This document shows positions 1-5,713 of a stretch of 5,985 nucleotides of DNA, one piece after another (position 1 is the first letter of the stretch; every line of letters begins with the position of its first letter). A program made the position numbers and the translations under genes. This DNA comes from Anammoximicrobium sp032229885. Lineage in GTDB: Bacteria > Planctomycetota > Planctomycetia > Pirellulales > Pirellulaceae. The stretch covers positions 1-5,985 of the forward strand of contig JAVYAJ010000136.1 in assembly GCA_032229885.1 (NCBI GenBank), given 5' to 3'. The notes beneath the pieces were generated by a model that saw only the letters and a list, made by a program, of their open reading frames with translations, had not been told where the DNA came from and searched no databases.

Positions 1-9
1 AGCAACCGT

Positions 10-70
10 GTTGGCCGAAGGCCAACATCAACGTGTCACCGCGGCCCGCATGAATATGGCCTTCGGCCAA
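10..70. repeat. Pair of identical hairpins in inverted orientation
   Basis: Positions 10-26 read GTTGGCCGAAGGCCAAC, a perfect 7-bp stem around a GAA loop. Positions 57-70 read TGGCCTTCGGCCAA, the exact reverse complement of 11-24 and again a hairpin (5-bp stem, TTC loop). Two self-complementary units that are also inverted copies of each other, about 30 bases apart, could fold singly or as one larger cruciform. No T-run follows on either strand that would make a classic terminator. Palindromic units of this size and placement fit REP-like intergenic elements. Confidence 0.5.
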
Positions 71-183
71 AAGAGGCACACGCGCGGCGCCCGTCCTGGT
101 GCGTTGCCCCAGGCTACGGTGAGCGGAGCCCCTCGGCCACACAGATTCAGCGCCTATCTGCGCTCAAACGCGCAACAGTTGAA

Positions 184-210
184 GCGGTCGCAGTTTAAGA
201 AACTGACCGC
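184..210 (-). terminator. Bulged hairpin, possible terminator of the aminotransferase gene
   Basis: GCGGTC (184-189) plus AGTTT (192-196) pair with AAACTGACCGC (200-210), giving 11 base pairs with a 2-base bulge (GC, 190-191) and an AAG loop. It lies about 80 bases past the stop codon of the minus-strand gene, where a transcript end would be expected. On the minus strand the stem is followed by TTCAACTGTTG, not a clean U-tract, so intrinsic termination is uncertain and the structure may instead stabilise the mRNA 3' end. Confidence 0.35.
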
Positions 211-287
211 GTCAGCCCAGTCCTCGCCCAGGACCGCCAGACAATCCGCCTCAACCTTGCCGACTGCCCACGGGCTTCCTCTTCCGT

Positions 288-1445
288 TCACTGGCCGCAG
301 ACCTGCTCGATGGCCTCCCCCGCGCTCGCAATATGTTCGGCGGTCGTGAACGGCCCCAGGCTCATCCGGACGGCGCCGCCGTGCGCGGCGGTGCCCAGCG
401 CGCGGTGCATCGAGGCGGCGCAGTGCAGCCCGGCGCGGACTTGAATCCGGTACGCCGTGTCCAGCAGCATGGCCAGTTCCTGAGGCTCGTATCCGGCGAT
501 GGATATGCTGACGACACCGACGCGTTGGTCCGGCTCGCGCGGTCCAAAGATGGTCACCGCGGGGATCGCCGACAAGCGTTCCAGCAATTGCGCAGTCAGC
601 TCGCGGTCGTGACCGCGGACGTCTGTCAGGCCCCGTTGCTGCAGATAGGCGACGCCGGCGCCCAACCCCAAGATGCCCGGGACGTTGTGATTCCCGGATT
701 CATAGCGGTCTGGCATCTCCGTCGGCTGCAGAACGCTGTCGCTGTGGCTGCCCGTTCCGCCTTGGCGCGTGGGGACCAGCTCGCGCTCGATCCCGGCGCG
801 CACGTACAACACGCCCGTCCCCAGCGGTCCCAACAGACCCTTGTGGCCCGGCGCCGCCAGGAGGTCCACGTTCAGCGCGTCCACGTCGACGGACAGGTGG
901 CCAGCCGACTGGGCCGCATCCACCAGAAACAGCGCCCCGTGCGCGCGGGCCAGGCGGCCGACCTCGGCTATGGGCTGAATCGCCCCGGTTACATTCGAAG
1001 CGTGGAGCAGCGCGACCAGCCGCGTTTCGCGACGGAACGCTCGACGAACATCGTCCGGGTCCACGATTCCGGACGCGTCGCACCCGACCAGCGTGACCTG
1101 GACATCGCGCGAATCCTGCAGCGCGCGCAGCGGCCGCAACATCGAATTGTGTTCGGCCACCGAGCTGACGACATGGTCGCCCGGCCGCAACACGCCGTGC
1201 AGCGCGAGATTCAACGAGTCCGTGGCGTTGCAGGTGAAGACGATCTGCCGCGGGTCGCCGACGTGGAACAGTTCGGCCACGCGTCGCCGCGCGTCGCTGA
1301 CCAGCCGCGCGACTTCGTTCGCTTCGTGATACGCGCTGCGTCCGGCCGCCGCCCCCAGCTCGCGCTGATACCGATCCACAATCGCGTACACCGTCTCGGG
1401 CTTGGGCCAACTGGTCGCTGCGTTGTCCAGGTAAATCCGATCCAT
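288..1445 (-). CDS. Class V aminotransferase, cysteine desulfurase family (PLP enzyme)
   Basis: A 385-residue cytoplasmic PLP enzyme of fold type I. The family removes sulfur from L-cysteine as an enzyme-bound persulfide, giving alanine and sulfur for iron-sulfur clusters, thiolated tRNA or other cofactors. Visible landmarks are the N-terminal IYLDNAATSWPKPE (residues 4-17), CNATDS with N73, the cofactor-stacking H99 in AEHNSM, DAAQSAG with D176 and Q179, the Schiff-base lysine K202 in PGHKGL, the GGTGS loop (229-233), the catalytic cysteine C342 in RAGLHCA, and R360 in VRMSLG for the substrate carboxylate. Length is usual for the family. The pattern is closest to the 'cysteine desulfurase family protein' branch (TIGR01977-like), whose physiological acceptor is poorly defined. 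The ATG at 1445 is chosen because the conserved N-terminus begins there. A longer reading needs a GTG at 1499 and adds 18 unconserved residues. The Shine-Dalgarno is weak (GAACGGA just upstream). No scaffold or sulfur-carrier gene lies beside it, so the partner is unknown. The enzyme family is near certain; the in vivo role is not. Confidence 0.94.
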   Translation of the reverse strand: MDRIYLDNAATSWPKPETVYAIVDRYQRELGAAAGRSAYHEANEVARLVSDARRRVAELFHVGDPRQIVFTCNATDSLNLALHGVLRPGDHVVSSVAEHNSMLRPLRALQDSRDVQVTLVGCDASGIVDPDDVRRAFRRETRLVALLHASNVTGAIQPIAEVGRLARAHGALFLVDAAQSAGHLSVDVDALNVDLLAAPGHKGLLGPLGTGVLYVRAGIERELVPTRQGGTGSHSDSVLQPTEMPDRYESGNHNVPGILGLGAGVAYLQQRGLTDVRGHDRELTAQLLERLSAIPAVTIFGPREPDQRVGVVSISIAGYEPQELAMLLDTAYRIQVRAGLHCAASMHRALGTAAHGGAVRMSLGPFTTAEHIASAGEAIEQVCGQ

Positions 1446-1515
1446 TGTCCGTTCACGTGTCGAGAACTGTTCGCCATGCCGCTGAACCCTCGGCGGCACA
1501 CACGCCGAACGTCCA

Positions 1516-1532
1516 CCGATACATCGTATCGG
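1516..1532. promoter_or_regulatory. Perfect 7-bp dyad upstream of the aminotransferase gene
   Basis: CCGATACATCGTATCGG is a perfect inverted repeat with 7-base arms and a 3-base centre. It lies 71-87 bases upstream of the minus-strand ATG at 1445, where an operator or a 5'-leader hairpin could sit. Its symmetry and relative AT content stand out from the surrounding sequence. No regulator can be assigned from the sequence. Confidence 0.3.
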
Positions 1533-1686
1533 CCCGTGCGAACAACGACAACGCGCGGCGGGCGAGCGTTGCCCGTAACCCGGGCCTCCGGCTTCTCGCT
1601 TGGTTCAAGGATGCGCCGAGCGGTCGTCCGCGGCCCCGGCACGATCGATCGACGCGCCGTGTCCCACGTCGTCGGCCGTGCGCCGC

Positions 1687-1715
1687 TGGACGGGCGTCAT
1701 CGGCCGATTCATAAT
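1687..1715 (+). promoter_or_regulatory. Weak sigma70-like promoter candidate
   Basis: TGGACG (1687-1692) and CATAAT (1710-1715) are separated by 17 bases and match the -35 and -10 consensus at 4 and 5 of 6 positions. CATAAT is one of the few AT-rich spots in the spacer. If used, it would give the epimerase mRNA a leader of more than 400 bases, which is long. Planctomycete promoters are poorly predicted by this consensus, so this is only a candidate. Confidence 0.18.
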
Positions 1716-1898
1716 ACGTCGCATCCGGACTCGCTTTCGCGCTGGGACCGACCAGGCGCGCGGGCGAGAATGACGGGTCGAGCGCCGGGCCCCGTGCGGC
1801 AAAGGCGGGTCGAGAGCTTTGAAGGCGAACCACGGTCTGCGAAGGTGCGCATCCCGAACGACGTTGACCGAACATCCCGAGATGGGGATGGAGCCCCG

Positions 1899-1914
1899 CG
1901 CGACGCGCGTCGCG
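1899..1914. repeat. 16-bp perfect palindrome without spacer
   Basis: CGCGACGCGCGTCGCG equals its own reverse complement. It overlaps a second palindrome, CGTCGCGACG (1908-1917), and is followed by the stem GGAATTTC/GAAATCC (1921-1928 with 1931-1937). Low-complexity CG-rich words make chance palindromes easier, so function is uncertain. Confidence 0.3.
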
Positions 1915-2133
1915 ACGGTCGGAATTTCGGGAAATCCAGCGACGCGCCGTTTCAAACACATGTGGCGTTTCAGGGTGCGGCGAGGTGGGGCGACGGCCCC
2001 CCGGTGCGCGGCAGCCCCGCGTCTTCGGGGATCTGGCAGAGTACGCGTTCGGCGCCTACCCAGGAAATACACAACTTCGCAGACCGAAATCCGCCGACAA
2101 GGCGTCGTCACGAGCCGTGCCCAGTCTAGCTGC

Positions 2134-2139
2134 AAGGAG
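2134..2139 (+). promoter_or_regulatory. Ribosome binding site of the epimerase gene
   Basis: AAGGAG lies 6 bases before the ATG at 2146. It fixes the start at the signal-peptide methionine and argues against the in-frame upstream TTG at 1819, which would add 109 unconserved residues. Confidence 0.75.
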
Positions 2140-2145
2140 CCTCGT

Positions 2146-3300
2146 ATGTCCGTCATCCGTCTCCGCTCGATGATTCCGCTGCTCGCCTGTCTTTCGAGCC
2201 TGCTTGTCGCCGATCTCTCCAGCGCCGCGCCCGCGGCCCGCGAAGGAAAGCCACCCATGACGATCACAAAATCGGCCTTCGGCCAGACCGCCAACGGAGT
2301 CGCGGTCGATCTGTATACGCTCTCCAACGGCCGCGGACTGGTTTTGAAGATGACGAATTTTGGCGCCACGGTCGTGTCGCTCGAAGCTCCCGACCGCAAC
2401 GGCAAATCGGCGAATATCACGTTGGGTTTTCCGACGCTCGCCGGGTTCTTGGGGCCGCACCCCTATTTCGGCGCAACGGTCGGACGTTTCTGCAACCGGA
2501 TCGCCGCCGGCAAGTTCACGCTCGACGGAAAACAGTACGTGCTGGCGCCGAACGATGGCGGCCGACACCACCTGCACGGCGGCAAGATCGGATTCAACAA
2601 AGTCGTCTGGGACGCCCACCCCATCGAGAACCAGGACGGCGTCGGCCTGAAATTCACTTATCTCAGCCCGGACGGCGAGGAAGGCTATCCGGGAAACTTG
2701 CAGGTGACCGCCGAGTACCGGCTGAGCGCGCAGAACGAATTGGTCATCGAGTTTTCCGCCCGGACCGACGCGGCGACGCCCGTCAACTTGACGAATCACT
2801 GTTACTGGAATCTGGCGGGCGCTGGTTCGGGCATGATCCGGAATCACGTGCTGATGATCGCGGCCGACGAGTATTTGCCGGTCGATGCCGTGTTGATCCC
2901 CACGGGACAGGTGGCCGAGGTTGTGGGCGCGCCGCTGGACTTTACCCATCCTGAGACGATCGGAGCGCGGCTGGACCAGATCAAGGCCGATCCCGTCGGC
3001 TATGATCATTGTTTTGTCCTCCGCGGCCCGGACGGTCAACTGCGGTTGGCCGCACGGGTCGAAGACCCGTCCAGCGGCCGCGTGATGGAGATCTATACCA
3101 CCCAGCCCGCGCTGCAGTTCTACAGCGGCAATTTTCTGGACGGCAAGCCCGAGAACAACGGCTACGCGCAGTACGAAGGCTTTTGCCTCGAGACGCAGCA
3201 CTATCCCGACTCGCCCAACCGCGCGAGTTTTCCGAACACGATCCTTCGCCCAGGCGAGACATTCCACCAGCAGACGGTCCACCGGTTCTACGCGCGATGA
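2146..3300 (+). CDS. Exported aldose 1-epimerase (galactose mutarotase family)
   Basis: A 384-residue protein of the GalM family, which interconverts the alpha and beta anomers of aldohexoses such as galactose and glucose on a beta-sandwich fold. Family landmarks are LKMTNFGATVVSLEAPDR (67-84), GRFCNRIAAGKF (113-124, with N117 and R118), HHLHGG with substrate-binding H144, TNHCYWNL with the predicted general acid H218, YDHCF with D287, and CLETQHYPDSPN with the predicted general base E349. All five positions known as catalytic or substrate-binding in characterised mutarotases are kept. Residues 1-30 (two Arg, then a hydrophobic run, then SSAAPA) form a Sec-type signal peptide. LLAC at 12-15 resembles a lipobox, but the hydrophobic stretch before it is very short, so ordinary signal peptidase cleavage near AAPAA is preferred. 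The mature part matches the family's usual length of about 350 residues. A second start at M38 is possible. The gene stands alone, divergent from the aminotransferase and convergent with the sulfatase. An exported mutarotase suggests action on sugars released outside the cytoplasm. Confidence 0.95.
   Translation: MSVIRLRSMIPLLACLSSLLVADLSSAAPAAREGKPPMTITKSAFGQTANGVAVDLYTLSNGRGLVLKMTNFGATVVSLEAPDRNGKSANITLGFPTLAGFLGPHPYFGATVGRFCNRIAAGKFTLDGKQYVLAPNDGGRHHLHGGKIGFNKVVWDAHPIENQDGVGLKFTYLSPDGEEGYPGNLQVTAEYRLSAQNELVIEFSARTDAATPVNLTNHCYWNLAGAGSGMIRNHVLMIAADEYLPVDAVLIPTGQVAEVVGAPLDFTHPETIGARLDQIKADPVGYDHCFVLRGPDGQLRLAARVEDPSSGRVMEIYTTQPALQFYSGNFLDGKPENNGYAQYEGFCLETQHYPDSPNRASFPNTILRPGETFHQQTVHRFYAR
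2242..2259 (+). promoter_or_regulatory. Possible internal start giving a cytoplasmic epimerase
   Basis: GAAGGAAAG (2242-2250) precedes an in-frame ATG at 2257 by a normal distance. Initiation there would give a 347-residue protein beginning MTITKSAFGQ, which is the full catalytic domain without the signal peptide. The purines also encode residues Glu-Gly-Lys of the longer form, so the match may be incidental. Confidence 0.3.
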
Positions 3301-3605
3301 TTGATCCGGCGGGAATGGCGCGCGCCGATCACAAGCGCGCAGCGCACTGGCCCGTGCGAAAAGGATTCGGACTTCGAGCGACTTGCGGCGTCGTGCTCTG
3401 GAACATGCACGGGCTTCGAAGCGGACGGCGTATCGCGGTAGGCCCGCGCCGTGGTACGCCCGTGTCGCGATGCTCCGCGGCGCGCTTTTGCTTCGCCGCG
3501 CGCCCCCCGATGGCCGCGTCCACCGCGCCGCTGGGTCGGCGCGCTCGCTCGGCGTCTACCGGATGCGCTGGCCGTGCTCGCCTGGCATGCGCACGCTCGA
3601 AGTTC
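3301..3605. other. Convergent intergenic region with GC-rich stems
   Basis: This is the 305-base gap between the stop codons of the plus-strand epimerase and the minus-strand sulfatase, where both transcripts should end. No credible gene is visible. Inverted repeats are GCCCGTGC (3350-3357) with GCACGGGC (3407-3414), 49 bases apart, and the compact stem at 3476-3504 listed separately. No U-tract is present, so no intrinsic terminator is clear. Confidence 0.45.
3476..3504. terminator. GC-rich hairpin between convergent genes, possible bidirectional terminator
   Basis: Two alternative 7-bp stems exist: CGCGGCG (3476-3482) with CGCCGCG (3494-3500), or GGCGCGC (3479-3485) with GCGCGCC (3498-3504). 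The loop contains TTTTGCTT. The position between two converging genes suits a shared terminator, but neither strand has a T-run directly after the stem. Confidence 0.25.
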
Positions 3606-4967
3606 TCAATCCGTCCAGGTCGTCTGTGTGTGTCGCCGACGGACGGGCCACCAGGCGTCGATCTTGGCGGCCAGGCGGGCGACGACGTCGGGGTGCTGGG
3701 CGGCGAGATTCTGCGTCTCGTGCGGATCGGCGATCAGATCGTACAACTGGGGGCGCCGTTCGGTCCGCGGGTGGGTGCTGGCATAGCGACCGACCGCGCC
3801 GTCGTACGTCAGCAACAGCTTCCACCGGCCCTCGATCGCCCAACGATACAGCAGCGAGGCCTCGGGGTCGTCGATGTCGGCCACGTCATGCGCAAATCCC
3901 TCGCCAAAGATCGTATCGCGGCCCAGGGGCCGACCATCGCGCACCAGGGGCAGCAGATCCAAGCCCGGTAAATCGTCGGGAATCGTTGCGCCCGCGGCGC
4001 TCAGCATCGTCGGAATCAGGTCGATGCTGCTGACCAGATCGTCGAAACGCCGTGGCGGGATGACGCCCGGCCAACACAGCAGGATCGGCTGACGTACGCC
4101 CATCTCGTTGGGTGACTGTTTGGAACGTAGTGCGTAGCCGTTGGACTCGGGGTCTTGAATCCAACCGTTGTCGCCGAGGTAGACAAACAGCGTGTCGCGA
4201 GTCAGGCCGCGGTCGTCGATCATGTCGATCAACGCTCCGCAGGTTTCGTCCAGCCATTCGCACATCGCGTAGTACTTGGCGACGGACGGCGAATCGACGC
4301 GACCGCGATACTTGGCCAGCAGCCGCTCGGGCGGATTGTGCGGGGTGTGGGGCAGGAACGGGGCATACCACAGAAAGAACGGCTTCTGCTCGCGCCGAGC
4401 CGCATCGACAAAGTCGACAATGGGCTGCAGCCCCTGGCGGCCGATCGTCAACCCATCGTCGCCGTGGCGGCCGCCGGGCTGAGGAAAGCCGCGCGTCATG
4501 CCGCGCGTGAAACCGCCGCGCTGGTACGGTCCTTCCCACCACTTGCCGGCCTGAAAACTCAGATAACCGCGCTCGGCCAGCAGCTTGGGGACGGTCGGGA
4601 AACGATCGATATGGGCGATCATCCGAGCCCGCAGCGCCGCGTACTCGGGCGAGTTCGGCGCGGCCAGACTGTGCGCCGGATCGTTGCCCGAGATCCGATG
4701 CTCGTGCGCGTAACGTCCATTGATCAGCGTCGCCAACGACGGGCGACATAGCGCGGTGGGCACATACCCGCGAGTGAACAGCGCACCGCGAGCCGCCAGC
4801 GCGTCCAGGCGCGGCGTTTGGATCACCGGATGCCCCATAAAGCCGTAGTCCGTCCACGCCTGGTCGTCCGCAAGCATCAACACGATGTTCGGCGGCGATG
4901 CCCGGCCCGTGTGCGGCGCGGCAAACACAAACAGCAAAGCGACGTAGGTTGCACAGAACAGACGCAT
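3606..4967 (-). CDS. Exported sulfatase (S1 / arylsulfatase family)
   Basis: A 453-residue sulfatase, hydrolysing sulfate esters with a calcium ion and a formylglycine made from an active-site cysteine. Residues 1-23 (MRLFCATYVALLFVFA, then PHTGRA) are a signal peptide, so it acts in the periplasm or outside. Active-site landmarks are D34 and D35 in LADDQ (metal), C74 in ALCRPSLATLINGR (formylglycine precursor), K142 in GKWWEG, H207 in PHTPHNP, D266 and N267 in LGDNG (metal), and K283 in RSKQSPNEMGVRQP. The C-terminal subdomain has the usual RWKLLL (381-386), then LYDLIADPHETQNLA (408-422). Two residues differ from classic enzymes: the Arg of CxPSR is Leu78, and the His of GKWH is Trp144. The substrate cannot be read from sequence; sulfated polysaccharide is an inference from genome style. 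The start at 4967 has a good ribosome site. No maturase or second sulfatase is adjacent, so formylglycine formation must rely on an enzyme encoded elsewhere. Confidence 0.95.
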   Translation of the reverse strand: MRLFCATYVALLFVFAAPHTGRASPPNIVLMLADDQAWTDYGFMGHPVIQTPRLDALAARGALFTRGYVPTALCRPSLATLINGRYAHEHRISGNDPAHSLAAPNSPEYAALRARMIAHIDRFPTVPKLLAERGYLSFQAGKWWEGPYQRGGFTRGMTRGFPQPGGRHGDDGLTIGRQGLQPIVDFVDAARREQKPFFLWYAPFLPHTPHNPPERLLAKYRGRVDSPSVAKYYAMCEWLDETCGALIDMIDDRGLTRDTLFVYLGDNGWIQDPESNGYALRSKQSPNEMGVRQPILLCWPGVIPPRRFDDLVSSIDLIPTMLSAAGATIPDDLPGLDLLPLVRDGRPLGRDTIFGEGFAHDVADIDDPEASLLYRWAIEGRWKLLLTYDGAVGRYASTHPRTERRPQLYDLIADPHETQNLAAQHPDVVARLAAKIDAWWPVRRRHTQTTWTD

Positions 4968-4976
4968 GGCAACTTT

Positions 4977-4982
4977 CTCCTC
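4977..4982 (-). promoter_or_regulatory. Ribosome binding site of the sulfatase gene
   Basis: On the minus strand GAGGAG, continuing into AAAG, lies 9 bases upstream of the ATG at 4967. It supports that start and the signal peptide that follows it. Confidence 0.7.
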
Positions 4983-4996
4983 GTGTCGACCTCTGA

Positions 4997-5025
4997 ATCT
5001 AATTGAACCGCGCCCCGTTTCGCAA
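4997..5025 (-). promoter_or_regulatory. Candidate promoter of the sulfatase gene
   Basis: On the minus strand TTGCGA (5025-5020) and TTAGAT (5002-4997) are separated by 17 bases, inside the only AT-richer patch before the gene (CAATTAGATTC). The matches to the -35 and -10 consensus are modest (4 and 3 of 6). Transcription would start near 4990 and give a leader of about 20 bases containing the ribosome site. Confidence 0.25.
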
Positions 5026-5243
5026 CCGGGATAGGGTTAAGTCACGCTTGGCAAACGCGTGCGGTCTCCGCCGACCTGGCGTCGACGGAACCGGCGTTTC
5101 GTACGCCCACGCCCCTCGAACATCGTCCCAGACTCGGTCGCCATCCCTGCCGCGAAACGCCGCACGTGCCGGCCGAATCTCCTCGCCGAGATGGGCTTGT
5201 GAATCGCGCGTCGCAAAGAATCACCGCCACCTCTGTGTCAGCC

Positions 5244-5279
5244 TCTCACTAGCGAGCGGTCGGTGAGATCCTTGCTCGC
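5244..5279. repeat. Two overlapping, mutually exclusive stems
   Basis: TCTCAC (5244-5249) pairs with GTGAGA (5263-5268), while GCGAGC (5252-5257, inside the first loop) pairs with GCTCGC (5274-5279). The two 6-bp stems interlock, so only one simple hairpin can form at a time unless a pseudoknot is made. No gene starts immediately downstream on either strand. Confidence 0.3.
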
Positions 5280-5435
5280 GACGGGCTCAGTTACCGGGCG
5301 CTTCGGAGTTTCTCGGAGTGCGTCAGCGTGCCTGCGAAATCCGCTTGACGCGGCCGTTTCTCTCGCCGCACTCGTCTGTCGCCGCGGGCAATCAGGAAGA
5401 TGAGCGCCGGACTCGGTCCGACCCATTCCCCAACT

Positions 5436-5451
5436 TCGCCGCCAGCGGCGA
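5436..5451. repeat. Compact GC-rich hairpin
   Basis: TCGCCGCCAGCGGCGA has two 7-base complementary arms around CA, so realistically a 6-bp stem with a four-base loop. A second small hairpin, AACGC-TTCC-GCGTT, lies at 5484-5497. Both fall in the gene-free region and may belong to an old repeat. Confidence 0.35.
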
Positions 5452-5590
5452 GGCCAGGCTGCTCTCATGGCCCGTCGGACTCGAACGCTTCCGCGTTGTG
5501 CTGTTTCGATGGCTCCGCCCTGGCCCTCATTCGCCACACCGGTCCTCGACGGCCCGTCTCCGGCTCGAGGCCATGTCGCTCGCCCAAGGG

Positions 5591-5662
5591 CTAGCCGCCG
5601 ACGGCGATGTCGCCCGTCCGCGGCAGCGTGCCGATCCGCTCGCCATCCAAGTACACACCTAT
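5591..5662 (-). pseudogene. Remnant of a LamG / concanavalin-like lectin domain
   Basis: On the minus strand, 23 codons ending at an in-frame TAG (5593-5591) read I, then GVYLDGERIGTLPRTGDIAV, then GG. This is the strand-turn-strand pattern typical of LamG / concanavalin-A-like lectin domains (a VYLDG or LYVDG strand, a variable turn, then TGxIxxGG). Codons are rich in G/C at third positions, as in the real genes nearby. In intact domains the chain continues after VGG; here a stop follows directly and no frame downstream resumes the domain. Upstream the open frame runs toward 5710 with no recognisable homology, then meets the dispersed repeat. LamG domains are abundant in large exported planctomycete proteins, so a fragment fits the setting. 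The fragment is short, and a chance resemblance is possible. Confidence 0.4.
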
Positions 5663-5713
5663 CGCGGCCCGCAGCCGCAACCAAACAAGGGCCGAGGCAT
5701 ATTGAGGAGGACC

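Larger units (their letters stand above)
1..287. other. Non-coding stretch downstream of the aminotransferase gene
   Basis: No frame here gives a protein that I recognise or that has a believable start. The stretch holds two opposed GGCCGAAGGCC hairpins near the left edge and a bulged hairpin at 184-210, annotated separately. Between them, about 105-135 reads GTGCGTTGCCCCAGGC followed by TACGGTGAGCGGAGCCCC. This has the look of dispersed intergenic repeats in planctomycete genomes, but that is recollection and there is no second copy in this window. The stretch lies beyond the 3' end of the minus-strand gene that stops at 288. Confidence 0.5.
1446..2145. other. Divergent intergenic region of 700 bases, no convincing gene
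   Basis: This spacer separates the starts of the minus-strand aminotransferase and the plus-strand epimerase, so promoters for both should lie here. Open frames cross it on both strands, but their products are Arg/Ala/Pro-rich, carry no recognisable motif and look like the stop-poor background of GC-rich DNA. Dyads at 1516-1532 and 1899-1914 are listed separately. Weaker stems are CATCCC/GGGATG (1873-1878 with 1885-1890) and CCCCG/CGGGG (2015-2019 with 2026-2030). The length is generous for a promoter region alone, so a small RNA or a decayed gene cannot be excluded. Confidence 0.5.
5026..5590. other. Non-coding region upstream of the sulfatase gene
   Basis: No intact gene is visible. Open frames on both strands give Arg/Ser/Pro-rich products without motifs. 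The region contains several stems, listed separately. Positions 5455-5540, read in plus frame, give PGCSHGPSDSNASALCCFDG, and the minus strand gives SKQHNAEAFESDGP. These word patterns remind me of spurious ORFs made by dispersed intergenic repeats in planctomycetes, but I cannot confirm this here. The region could be a mosaic of decayed repeats and gene remnants. Confidence 0.4.

Noticed and set aside
1446..1499. Longer aminotransferase start at a GTG (1499)
   Set aside because: The added 18 residues are not family-like, and IYLDNAATSWP begins right after the ATG at 1445.
333..2129. A 598-codon plus-strand open frame, the longest in the window
   Set aside because: It runs antisense through the whole aminotransferase gene and the spacer. 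Its product is Arg/Gln/His-rich without motifs, while the opposite strand encodes a full enzyme with active-site residues.
1819..2145. Longer epimerase start at a TTG (1819)
   Set aside because: It would place 109 Arg-rich residues before a clear signal peptide. AAGGAG sits just before the ATG at 2146.
1605..2420. Minus-strand open frame across the divergent spacer and the start of the epimerase
   Set aside because: It overlaps the conserved epimerase N-terminus antisense, and its product has no recognisable domain.
2056..3282. A 408-codon minus-strand open frame
   Set aside because: It is antisense to the epimerase gene, which has a ribosome site, signal peptide and all catalytic motifs. 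It is a shadow of GC-rich codon usage.
4999..5213. Minus-strand open frame containing GRDGDRVWDDVRGAWAYE, ending at 4999
   Set aside because: It has no ATG start, no family that I recognise, and would end inside the candidate sulfatase promoter. Coding character is not convincing.
5238..5684. Minus-strand 148-codon frame
   Set aside because: It is Arg-rich with no motif, and it overlaps the LamG-like remnant in a different frame.
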